15,180 nucleotides of DNA from Bacteroidota bacterium. GTDB taxonomy: Bacteria; Bacteroidota; Bacteroidia; Chitinophagales; Chitinophagaceae. The position numbers were made by a program, and so were the translations under genes. This document shows positions 1-6,936 of this stretch, one piece after another. The DNA lies in assembly GCA_023426425.1 (NCBI GenBank), contig JAFAAT010000217.1, positions 1 to 15,180 of the forward strand, written 5' to 3'. Within the stretch, counting starts at the first letter, position 1, and each line of letters opens with the position of its first letter. The notes under the pieces were generated by a model that ran no database searches, was not told the origin of the DNA, and saw nothing but the letters and a program-made list of their open reading frames with translations.

Positions 1-185
1 GTGCATTGTCCTGTGTACTGTACATTGCTACCTTCGGCCTCGCAGGCTACTTTCTTGGAAATCAGTTTCCACAGATCAAGGACTATATCTGGTGGATACT
101 TCCAATCAGTATCGCAATAGCCATCACTACTGTAGTGGTGCAGGCAAGACGATACAAAAAGCAGCAATCACTTCAGGATGAATAG
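1..185 (+). CDS. DedA-family (SNARE-associated) membrane protein, 3' end only
   Basis: This is the last 60 codons of a gene that begins before the window; the reading frame starts at base 3 and stops at TAG 183-185. The visible part has a hydrophobic stretch with the motif AGYFLG, a short polar loop (NQFPQIKDY), a second strongly hydrophobic helix (WWILPISIAIAITTVVVQ) and a basic cytoplasmic tail (RRYKKQQ). This order of Gly-rich helix, FP.IK.Y loop, last helix and Lys/Arg tail is the usual C-terminus of DedA proteins, which are inner-membrane proteins of about 200 residues. Characterised DedA members act in polyprenyl-phosphate or phospholipid translocation and membrane homeostasis. The specific role here is unknown. 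It converges on selO with only four bases between the stop codons, and no hairpin terminator is visible in between. The family call is by eye on a fragment. Confidence 0.7.
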   Translation, partial: ALSCVLYIATFGLAGYFLGNQFPQIKDYIWWILPISIAIAITTVVVQARRYKKQQSLQDE

Positions 186-189
186 ACTT

Positions 190-1752
190 CTAGGAACTAC
201 AGGACAGCATTGAACACCCCGGCTGATTGCCTGCCCAGTCCGGGCGCTTTGCAAAGAACTCATCCCAGGCATCTGAATAAGGCTGTTTAATAGCATTCTG
301 AAGTTTCAGGAAAAGTGCCTGCTCGCCTTTGTTTAGCTCCTCGATAGCCTGGTGGAGCAAATAGTTTCGCAGGATAAAGCGGGGACTAGTAGACCTCATT
401 AGCTGTTGTGAAGCTTCTGTGGAGATTGAATTGCTTTCCAGTCGCGACACGTAGGAGGTCATGAAACGGTGTAGCAACTCCTTCGCCTGCTGCGCGGGCT
501 CCTGGTAAAAGCTTTCCGTGAAATGAGAGAGGGTCTGCTCAATGTTCATTTGGGAGCGAGGGACGTGGATCAATAGCTGGATAAAGATGGTCATGTCTGG
601 TTTCAGGACATTGAGGAGGTTATCCAGCTCGTTGATCAGGTCCTGGTCGCCATCTTTTTGATTGTCCAGGCCTAGCTTCTTCGACATCATTTCATAGTAG
701 CCGTTCCAGAACCTGGGTTCATAGCTCTTTAAGATTGCCACCAGTTCTTCGGTAGAATCGAACAGGGGTGCAAGGGCCCCTCCCAGGCAGCCGAGATTCC
801 ACTGGGCAATAGAGGCCTGACGACCAAAAGCATAACGCCGTCCGGGGAGATCGGTGGTATTGGGAGTGAAGTTGAGGTCGTAGTCGTCTACAAAGGAGTA
901 AGGACCATAGTCGATTGTAAGGCCCAGGATCGACATGTTGTCTGTATTCATCACACCATGCACAAAACCTACGCGCATCCATTCCACCATAAGGTGCGCG
1001 GTCTTATTTACAACCTCCTGAAACCACTGAAGAATACGATCATCGCCTGAGAGGTGGGGGTAATAACGGTCTATTGACCAGTTGGTGAGCTTGCGGAGGT
1101 GCTCTGTTTCCTGGCGGGCTGCGAGCATTTCAAAGTTGCCGAACCTGAGGAAGCTGGGTGCCACGCGCATGACGATGGCTCCCGGTTCGTAGGCTGCATT
1201 GCCATCATAGAACATATCGCGCAGCACTTCGTCGCCCGTGCTGACAAGGCTGAGGGCGCGGGTGGTTGGGACACCGAGATGATGCATAGCTTCGCTCATC
1301 AGGTATTCACGGACAGATGACCGTAGCACTGCCCGGCCATCGGCACTGCGTGAGTAGGCTGTACGACCCGCCCCTTTAAGCTGGAGTTCGCGGGAGCTGC
1401 CATCTGACAGTGGTAATTCTCCCAGGGTGATGGCTCTGCCATCGCCTAGCTGCCCGGCCCAGTGGCCAAATTGATGCCCTGCATAGCAGGCGGCATAGGG
1501 ATACATCGAGCTGGTGACCAGGTTACCGCTGAGGATGGCAATTTCTTCTGGTGATGCTGGTCTCTCGAGGTTGAGCTCTGCTGCTAACTCTTCAGACCAC
1601 GCGAGCAAGGCAGGATTGCTGACAGGTGTAGGCGGAGCCTTGCTGTAAAGCACGCCCGGAGTCTGCCGGGGAGTGGTACTGCCACTATCATCTCCCGGGA
1701 AGTTGGAGATAAATTCATTCTCAAACTCTATTTTACTCAGGCTTCTGCGCAT
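190..1752 (-). CDS. selO: Protein adenylyltransferase SelO (YdiU / UPF0061)
   Basis: SelO is a pseudokinase-fold enzyme that transfers AMP from ATP to Ser, Thr or Tyr of proteins, and is linked to redox stress. With the start chosen here the protein has 520 residues, compared with 478 in E. coli. Visible motifs are AGHQFGHWAGQLGDGRA (nucleotide loop, about 91-107), LQLKGAGRT with Lys126, SADGRAVLRSS (about 136-146), GVMNTDN with Asp271 and Asn272 (catalytic loop), and TIDYGP with Asp281 (metal site). It ends in CSS, where eukaryotic SelO has selenocysteine-Ser-Ser. The frame is open upstream to an ATG at 1848. The Met at 1752 is preferred because the homologous part starts just after it and a TAnnTTTG box lies 15 nt upstream. 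A third Met at 1779 is also possible. The gene diverges from the DUF4112 gene. The family is certain; the start is not. Confidence 0.95.
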   Translation of the reverse strand: MRRSLSKIEFENEFISNFPGDDSGSTTPRQTPGVLYSKAPPTPVSNPALLAWSEELAAELNLERPASPEEIAILSGNLVTSSMYPYAACYAGHQFGHWAGQLGDGRAITLGELPLSDGSSRELQLKGAGRTAYSRSADGRAVLRSSVREYLMSEAMHHLGVPTTRALSLVSTGDEVLRDMFYDGNAAYEPGAIVMRVAPSFLRFGNFEMLAARQETEHLRKLTNWSIDRYYPHLSGDDRILQWFQEVVNKTAHLMVEWMRVGFVHGVMNTDNMSILGLTIDYGPYSFVDDYDLNFTPNTTDLPGRRYAFGRQASIAQWNLGCLGGALAPLFDSTEELVAILKSYEPRFWNGYYEMMSKKLGLDNQKDGDQDLINELDNLLNVLKPDMTIFIQLLIHVPRSQMNIEQTLSHFTESFYQEPAQQAKELLHRFMTSYVSRLESNSISTEASQQLMRSTSPRFILRNYLLHQAIEELNKGEQALFLKLQNAIKQPYSDAWDEFFAKRPDWAGNQPGCSMLSCSS

Positions 1753-1767
1753 AGACTTGCTTGTGCC

Positions 1768-1801
1768 CAAAAATAGCATACCTGGAGCGGTGACCGGCAA
1801 A
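1768..1801 (-). promoter_or_regulatory. Candidate Bacteroidota promoter for selO
   Basis: On the minus strand TATTTTTG (1775 to 1768) matches the Bacteroidota -7 consensus TAnnTTTG. A TTTG (1801 to 1798) lies 22 nt upstream, slightly more than the usual 19-21 nt. Transcription would start about 9 nt before the ATG at 1752, which supports that start over the upstream ones. In an AT-rich region such a match can occur by chance. Confidence 0.35.
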
Positions 1802-1857
1802 AAGAAAGATGAGGTGGCGTGATATTGTTGATATATCCGACAAATCAATCATAGTCA

Positions 1858-2316
1858 ATGAAGAAGCCCAATACTGGTAATGCAAACCTGCGACATATTG
1901 GAACACTGGCAAAACTGATGGATAGTCAGTTTCGGATTCCGGGGACACAGTTCCGTTTTGGTTTTGATTCGGTTATTGGATTAATACCAGGAGTCGGTGA
2001 CCTGTCCACATTTGCCGTATCCGGCTATATGCTGATGCTGATGGCCAGAAATGGTGCGAGTGGGTATGTACTGGCGCGGATGGCGCTGAACATTATCATT
2101 GATGCGATTTTCGGATCTATACCCGTACTGGGAGATCTGTTCGATGTGTACTTCAAAGCCAACCTGCGCAACCTGCGACTGATGGAAAGGCATTATGTAG
2201 AGGGCAGGTACCAGGGAGGAGCCTGGAAAGTGGTGGTGCCAGTCTTGCTGGTGCTGTTCCTGATCATAATTGGCATAATCTATGGTGTTTACAGATTATT
2301 CGCAGCAATATTCTAG
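1858..2316 (+). CDS. DUF4112 family membrane protein
   Basis: This 152-residue protein has the features of the DUF4112 family. It opens with LAKLMDSQFRIPGTQFRFG (18-35), followed by two copies of a GxIPxxGD motif: GLIPGVGD at 41-48 and GSIPVLGD at 86-93. Each copy sits next to a hydrophobic helix (about 49-63 and 73-90). Then comes FKANLRNLRLMERH (99-112), a typical DUF4112 amphipathic segment, and a C-terminal membrane helix at about 124-148. No biochemical function is known for the family; the two equivalent motifs suggest an internal duplication of a helix-loop unit. The gene is divergent from selO, with 105 bases between the preferred starts, and lies 80 bases before the M3 peptidase gene on the same strand. 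No hairpin separates those two, so co-transcription is possible. Confidence 0.88.
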   Translation: MKKPNTGNANLRHIGTLAKLMDSQFRIPGTQFRFGFDSVIGLIPGVGDLSTFAVSGYMLMLMARNGASGYVLARMALNIIIDAIFGSIPVLGDLFDVYFKANLRNLRLMERHYVEGRYQGGAWKVVVPVLLVLFLIIIGIIYGVYRLFAAIF

Positions 2317-2396
2317 GAAAGACCGCTTTTGGGGTGAATAGTGGCTTATAAATAAAGCTTAGTTTCACGCTGCTTAAAAATCAAATTCAGCAAACT

Positions 2397-4562
2397 ATGC
2401 GACATCAGATTATCCGTTTGAGCATGCTACTGCTAGGTAGCGGACTCCCTACTTTTGCAATTGCACAGAATGATGCAGATATGAATACAAGCACGACTAA
2501 AGAAGTACCGGCAAGTGAGAATCCACTGCTAGCTGAATGGACAGGGCCATATGGTGGAGTGCCGCCACTTGACCAGGTAAAGGTGGAACATTTCAAACCT
2601 GCCCTGGAGGCAGCTATGGAGCAGCATCTTCAGGAGATAAGGAGGATTACAATGCATGCTGCCAGCGCCAATTTCGATAATACTATTGCAGCCCTGGAGC
2701 GTTCAGGAAAACTGATGGACCGGGTAAGCACAGTCTATGGAATCTGGAGCTCGACTATGAACGATGAAGCATTCCAGGCGGTGGAAATGGAAATGGAGCC
2801 AAAGCTTGCGGGGCACTATGATAAGATCACCCAGAATGACAAATTATTCAAGCGCATTGAAGCTGTCTATAACTCACCGGAGAAGAGTAAACTGAATGCC
2901 GAACAACAAAGGCTGGTTTGGAAATACTACACTGATTTTGTTCGTGCTGGTGCAAGGCTTGATGAGAAGGCAAAAGCACGTCTTTCAGAAATCAACCAGG
3001 AACTGGCAGGGCTGTTTACCAAGTTCAGTCAGAATGTACTGGCTGATGAGGGAAATGAAATGCTGGTTTTGGAATCTGAGGCACAACTTTCCGGGCTTCC
3101 ACAGTCGCTGAAAGACGCGGCTTGGGAAGCGGCACAAAGCAAGGGCCTCAAAGGCAAATGGGTGATTACCAACACCCGTTCTTCAGTGGATCCTTTCCTC
3201 ACCTATGCAGATAACAGAGCCCTACGCGAAAAAGCCTGGAGCATGTTTGTGAATCGCGGTGACAATGGTGGAGCAACAGACAACAACGCACTAATTACTG
3301 AAATACTGGCCTTGCGCGCCGAGCGGGCAAAGTTGCTGGGTTTTGAGACCCATGCCCACTGGAGGTTGGAAAATACGATGGCCAAAACTCCCGAGCGTGC
3401 ACTGGAATTGATGGAAGCTGTGTGGACACCGGCCGTGGAGCGGGTGAAAGAAGAAATAGCAGATATGCAGGCGCTGGCGCAGAGTGAAGGCGAGGAGATT
3501 ACTATTGAGCCCTGGGATTACAGGTATTATGCAGAGAAGGTAAGGAAGCAGAAGTACGACCTCGACCAGAATGAAGTGAAAGAATATCTGCAGCTGGATA
3601 AGCTGAGGGATGGCATGTTCTGGGTGGCAGGAGAGCTGTTTGGATATGCGTTTACTCCTGTGAACAATGTGCCTGTTCATCATCCTGATGTGAAAGTTTG
3701 GGAGGTGAAGGACAAACTCAATGGTAAGCATGTAGGGCTTTGGTATTTTGATCCATACGCGCGGGAAGGTAAGCGTAGCGGTGCCTGGATGAATGCGTAC
3801 AGGAGCCAGGAGCGAATGGATACCGAGATTACAACGATTGTTTCCAATAACTCAAATTTTGTAAAGGGGAAGCCCGGTGAGCCTGTATTAATTTCGTGGG
3901 ATGATGCCACTACGCTTTTCCATGAGTTTGGACATGCACTTCATGGATTGAATTCTAATGTTACCTACCCTTCCCTATCGGGCACTTCGGTGATGAGGGA
4001 CTATGTAGAATTCCCATCTCAGTTGCTGGAGCATTGGCTGTCTACCCCTGAGGTCCTGCAACGATTTGCGATACACTATAAGACAGGTAAGCCCATACCC
4101 CAAAGCCTGGTGAATAAGATCGAGAAGGCTTCTACCTTCAACCAGGGCTTTTCAACAGTTGAATATCTTGCCAGTGCACTGGTGGATATGAGGCTGCATT
4201 TGGCGGGAAGTGAGCGGATTAATCCGGACGCGTTTGAGAGGGAGTTGCTTACGGAGCTTGGTATGCCGAAGGAAATTGTAATGCGTCATCGTACCCCGCA
4301 TTTTCTCCATATATTCTCCAGTGATTCTTATTCTGCTGGCTATTACAGCTATTTGTGGTCTGATGTATTGACGGCGGACGCCTGGGGCGCGTTTACTGAA
4401 GGTAAGGGCGCCTATGACAAGGAAGTAGCGCAGCGACTTCGCAGGCATGTATTCTCGGTAGGAAATACGGTGGATCCTGCTGAGGGGTATAAAGCCTTCA
4501 GGGGTAGAGATCCTCAGACCAGTGCATTGATGGAGAAGAGAGGATTTCCGGTGAAGGAGTAA
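2397..4562 (+). CDS. dcp: Exported M3-family metallopeptidase, peptidyl-dipeptidase Dcp type
   Basis: This is a zinc metallopeptidase of family M3, most like peptidyl-dipeptidase Dcp, which removes dipeptides from the C-terminus of oligopeptides. It has 721 residues, slightly more than the roughly 680 of E. coli Dcp; the excess is a signal peptide and linker. Residues 1-23 form a signal peptide with a likely cut after AIA, so it should act in the periplasm. The mature start, ENPLLAEWTGPYGGVPPLD, is typical of Bacteroidota M3 proteins. The zinc site is HEFGH at 509-513 (catalytic Glu510, ligands His509 and His513) with third ligand Glu538 in RDYVEFPSQ, the same 25-residue spacing as in E. coli. 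SDSYSAGYYSYLW (642-654) supplies the substrate-binding tyrosines. The gene follows the DUF4112 gene and ends at a strong hairpin. Dcp versus oligopeptidase A specificity cannot be settled from sequence. Confidence 0.93.
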   Translation: MRHQIIRLSMLLLGSGLPTFAIAQNDADMNTSTTKEVPASENPLLAEWTGPYGGVPPLDQVKVEHFKPALEAAMEQHLQEIRRITMHAASANFDNTIAALERSGKLMDRVSTVYGIWSSTMNDEAFQAVEMEMEPKLAGHYDKITQNDKLFKRIEAVYNSPEKSKLNAEQQRLVWKYYTDFVRAGARLDEKAKARLSEINQELAGLFTKFSQNVLADEGNEMLVLESEAQLSGLPQSLKDAAWEAAQSKGLKGKWVITNTRSSVDPFLTYADNRALREKAWSMFVNRGDNGGATDNNALITEILALRAERAKLLGFETHAHWRLENTMAKTPERALELMEAVWTPAVERVKEEIADMQALAQSEGEEITIEPWDYRYYAEKVRKQKYDLDQNEVKEYLQLDKLRDGMFWVAGELFGYAFTPVNNVPVHHPDVKVWEVKDKLNGKHVGLWYFDPYAREGKRSGAWMNAYRSQERMDTEITTIVSNNSNFVKGKPGEPVLISWDDATTLFHEFGHALHGLNSNVTYPSLSGTSVMRDYVEFPSQLLEHWLSTPEVLQRFAIHYKTGKPIPQSLVNKIEKASTFNQGFSTVEYLASALVDMRLHLAGSERINPDAFERELLTELGMPKEIVMRHRTPHFLHIFSSDSYSAGYYSYLWSDVLTADAWGAFTEGKGAYDKEVAQRLRRHVFSVGNTVDPAEGYKAFRGRDPQTSALMEKRGFPVKE

Positions 4563-4581
4563 ATAGATGCGAGTGGACTGG

Positions 4582-4611
4582 AAAAGCACGGCCGGGAGGC
4601 TGTGCTTTTTT
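4582..4611 (+). terminator. Rho-independent terminator after dcp
   Basis: A 12-bp stem (4582-4593 with 4598-4609, one G-T pair) closes a GGGA tetraloop and runs into six T residues. It starts 20 bases after the dcp stop. The left arm begins with four A, so the hairpin could also work weakly on the minus strand. Confidence 0.88.
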
Positions 4612-4646
4612 ATTGAATACGGGAACAGTTTAGGGGTGTTAGGAGT

Positions 4647-4701
4647 ACCTTTGGGTAACGTTTGCGAAAGCTTTGTGTAACCTTTGCGAAGCCTTTGCTC
4701 T
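4647..4701. repeat. 11-bp-period degenerate tandem repeat, array A (5 units)
   Basis: Five head-to-tail units of exactly 11 bp: ACCTTTGGGTA, ACGTTTGCGAA, AGCTTTGTGTA, ACCTTTGCGAA and GCCTTTGCTCT. The TTTG core is invariant. Units 1 and 3 end in GKGTA and units 2 and 4 in GCGAA, so there is also a 22-bp higher-order period. The array starts 36 bases after the dcp terminator. Confidence 0.8.
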
Positions 4702-4749
4702 TCCGGGGCTACTTGCTTTCTGATCGTCATGGGCCAACCCGTAGGAGAT

Positions 4750-4801
4750 AAGGTAAGATAAAGGCGCTATGAAGGCGTTATGAAGGCGCTATGAAGGCGT
4801 G
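4750..4801. repeat. 11-bp-period tandem repeat, array B (about 4.5 units)
   Basis: AAGGCGCTATG (4761-4771), AAGGCGTTATG (4772-4782) and AAGGCGCTATG (4783-4793) are followed by a partial unit AAGGCGTG and preceded by a decayed unit AAGGTAAGATA (4750-4760). On the minus strand the unit reads as a rotation of GCGCCTTCATA, which shares its GCGCCTT part with one unit of the array at 10374-10472. Array B is only 48 bases from array A and carries the shared core in the opposite orientation. Confidence 0.85.
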
Positions 4802-4949
4802 AAAACTCCGAGGATGATTTTTCTGAAACATGAAAATCTCTCTGGATATGTATCCCGGATGCATGGCTAGTGAACAAAGATGGAAAAAATGAAGATCAGG
4901 AAGGCGGAAAAACCTTAACAGGACACATGAAAGAAAATTGCGCGGAGGC

Positions 4950-4980
4950 TTTCATAATTCCGGTTGATTCGTTAACTTTG
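4950..4980 (+). promoter_or_regulatory. Candidate promoter of rpsP
   Basis: TAACTTTG at 4973-4980 fits the Bacteroidota -7 consensus TAnnTTTG. TTTC at 4950-4953, 19 nt upstream, is a one-mismatch version of the -33 TTTG. The leader of about 38 nt that would result is almost pure A/T near the start codon, as is common in front of Bacteroidota ribosomal protein genes. Confidence 0.45.
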
Positions 4981-5024
4981 CCTTCCTTAAATTTTTTGTA
5001 TAACACAAATAATTTCTATTATTT

Positions 5025-5555
5025 ATGTCAGTTAAGATTCGCCTGCAGCGCCATGGCTCCAAAAAGCGCCCGTTCTACTTCATCGTAGTAGCAAACAGTA
5101 CTGCTCCACGTGACGGTAAGTTTATTGAAAAGCTGGGTACATACAACCCACTTTCAGTACCAGCTACAGTACGATTGAGCCGCGAACGTGCCCTTCATTG
5201 GTTACAAAAAGGCGCCCAGCCCACTAACACCTGCCGCCGTATCCTATCTTTCAAAGGTGTACTTTACCTGAAACATTTGATGCGTGGCGTAACCCTTGGT
5301 CTGTTTGATGAGAAGACCGCATGGGAGAAGTTTGAATCCTGGAACGGAGAGCACGAAGAAGTTGTGGCTCGTCGTCAGGAAGCACATCGTAAGCACAAGC
5401 AAGAGAAGCGTCACGCTGTCGTGAGCGAATCTGTTCGTCGTGTAGAAGAGAAAAACGCAGCTAAGGCGGCTACTGCTGCCGAGTCTACGGAAGGCGAAGC
5501 TACCGAAGGTGAAAACCAGGAAGCAAATGCTGAAGCTCAGACAAACGCTGAATAA
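5025..5555 (+). CDS. rpsP: 30S ribosomal protein S16 with long C-terminal extension
   Basis: S16 is a component of the small ribosomal subunit that helps 16S rRNA fold during 30S assembly. The core is clear: MSVKIRLQRHGSKKRPFY at the start, then VVANSTAPRDGKFIEKLGTYNP (about 22-43) and ALHWLQKGAQPTNT (about 56-69). E. coli S16 has 82 residues and this one 176. The extra part continues the helical region (LFDEKTAWEKFESW, then a Lys/Arg/His-rich stretch at about 117-143) and ends in a low-complexity Ala/Glu tail. Such tails are typical of Bacteroidota S16. Codon use is more biased than in neighbouring genes, fitting high expression. The gene has its own promoter candidate and a strong terminator 20 bases after the stop, so it appears to be transcribed alone; rimM, its frequent partner, is not next to it. 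Confidence 0.97.
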   Translation: MSVKIRLQRHGSKKRPFYFIVVANSTAPRDGKFIEKLGTYNPLSVPATVRLSRERALHWLQKGAQPTNTCRRILSFKGVLYLKHLMRGVTLGLFDEKTAWEKFESWNGEHEEVVARRQEAHRKHKQEKRHAVVSESVRRVEEKNAAKAATAAESTEGEATEGENQEANAEAQTNAE

Positions 5556-5574
5556 TATTGATGTCAAACTTAAG

Positions 5575-5609
5575 AAAAGAGGCTACCGGAATGGTAGCCT
5601 CTTTTTTTT
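5575..5609. terminator. Strong, probably bidirectional terminator between rpsP and the convergent gene
   Basis: A perfect 13-bp stem (5575-5587 with 5593-5605) has a 5-base loop and is followed by a run of eight T (5602-5609). Because the left arm begins with AAAA, the minus-strand transcript also ends in a stem followed by U residues. It can therefore serve both rpsP (+) and the secreted-protein gene ending at 5714 (-), for which no other hairpin is visible. Confidence 0.92.
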
Positions 5610-5713
5610 GTGATATGGTGTGAAACAAAGCAGACTTTTGCGGGTGTTGCAACTGACACAGAGCATGCTGAAGGCCTCTTGAGGTCGCAGTATTCTGGTC
5701 AGCAACAAAAATG

Positions 5714-6703
5714 CTAGCTGCTCTTACGGACTCTTTTGGCCAGCTTTTTCAGATCCTTATTTCTAAAGTTGAAACTGAGCTTTACGTGCTCCGAATATAT
5801 TAGGCTCTCCGAACCCGAGCTATAGACATTGATAAACTTCTCCGCGTTCGTTTTTACATACACCATATACTTGAAGGGCTTAGGAGCGTGAAGTATCATA
5901 TCGTTGAGTACATCGGAGGAGACCATTTTCACAGGGAATGGGTAGGCCTCGGCAAGCGCTTCGTCATCTTCATCCTGAGCCTCTTCCTTGCCTGTTATCG
6001 GGTTGAACCGCACATTGATATAATCGGGCAGATAAAGTGTATCATTTGCCATTGTCTGTAGCGCAACTTCGTTTTCAAATTCGGTGTAAGGGCCACGGGC
6101 AGTCGCACCGAGGAGTAGGTCGTTGACCATTGTCAGGTAGCCTTTCAGGTAGCCTGCTCCCCAATTGTAGTAATCACTTGAGTTGAGGAAGGAGCCAAGC
6201 TTACCCGAGCCACCTTTCTGAAATGCATAGTCGAAGCCGGTCATGATGGTCTTGAAATCGGCAAACATCCCTATCCGTGCAAAGTAGTCCTGACCTTTGA
6301 CCTCTCCTTTCTTGTTGTAAGTGGGCATCCAGAGATCGTAGGATATGTAGGCTAAACGTTGAGAGGAGTAATTCCGTTCGATAATCTTAAAATAGCCTCC
6401 GAAGGAAAAGAAAGAATACTTGTCCCGATCCTTATAGGCGCTGAGTTCTGAGGGCTTGATTACTTTGAAAGGGGTTATTTCCCAGGAGGCAGCGATTGCT
6501 TTTTCAAAATCTTCCTTTGCGTGATACTGGCTGGCTGGGATAACAAAAATTGTGGTAGTGGCTTTGAGCTTTTCAATGTCTTTTTGCTTGAACGAGCCGG
6601 GGTTATTACCCAGGGCAAAGTCGCGGGTTCCGACGTGGATTTGGGCGAAGGAATTAGAGAGAGAAAGCACTACGAGAAACAGACTTAATAAAAGAGACTT
6701 CAT
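5714..6703 (-). CDS. Secreted protein of unknown function
   Basis: I do not recognise this 329-residue protein. Residues 1-20 are a clear signal peptide (MKSLLLSLFLVVLSLSNSFA, likely cut before Gln21), so it should enter the periplasm. There is no lipobox, no T9SS C-terminal domain and no further membrane helix. The mature part mixes aromatic-rich strands (YKDRDKYSFFSFGGYFKI, about 90-107) with a Gly/Ser/Tyr-rich middle (SGKLGSFLNSSDYYNWGAG), an acidic cluster at about 240-251 (EEAQDEDDEALAE) and a very basic tail (KKLAKRVRKSS). The frame stays open upstream to 6772, but the Met at 6703 is chosen because it begins a perfect signal peptide. The gene stands alone: 233 bases separate it from the upstream gene on the same strand, and it converges on rpsP. 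Confidence 0.8.
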   Translation of the reverse strand: MKSLLLSLFLVVLSLSNSFAQIHVGTRDFALGNNPGSFKQKDIEKLKATTTIFVIPASQYHAKEDFEKAIAASWEITPFKVIKPSELSAYKDRDKYSFFSFGGYFKIIERNYSSQRLAYISYDLWMPTYNKKGEVKGQDYFARIGMFADFKTIMTGFDYAFQKGGSGKLGSFLNSSDYYNWGAGYLKGYLTMVNDLLLGATARGPYTEFENEVALQTMANDTLYLPDYINVRFNPITGKEEAQDEDDEALAEAYPFPVKMVSSDVLNDMILHAPKPFKYMVYVKTNAEKFINVYSSGSESLIYSEHVKLSFNFRNKDLKKLAKRVRKSS

Positions 6704-6936
6704 GAAAGAGGTGTTAAAGGAGAAAGTGAAGGTTTTAAATAATTGAAGGTGGCAATATACAATAAATGACATCTACAACCTAACACTTATCAGACATAAA
6801 TAAATGAGTAAGAATGGGTTGCAAAAATAATAGCTTCTCAGCCATGACTATAAAATATGATATAAATAGTCCTTTAGGAAGCAGTAGCAACAGTAGACAG
6901 TTGTTGGTCTTCTGTTTCGGTTAGTTCCAGATGGGC

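Larger units (their letters stand above)
4612..5024. other. Intergenic region of about 410 bases between dcp and rpsP
   Basis: No credible gene was found here. The left half holds two separate arrays of 11-bp-period degenerate repeats (about 4647-4701 and 4750-4801), described separately. The stretch 4802-4949 has no structure I can name; a short open frame from 4870 overlaps rpsP in another frame and looks spurious. The last 75 bases hold the rpsP promoter candidate and a very A/T-rich leader. Confidence 0.7.

Noticed and set aside
4152..4730. Open frame of 192 codons on the minus strand
   Set aside because: It is antisense to the zinc-peptidase C-terminus and runs through the dcp terminator and array A, so it is not a gene.
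6880..6905. Inverted repeat CAACA/TGTTG downstream of the kinase-like gene as its terminator
   Set aside because: It is a 5-bp stem with a 9-base loop and no T-run on either strand.
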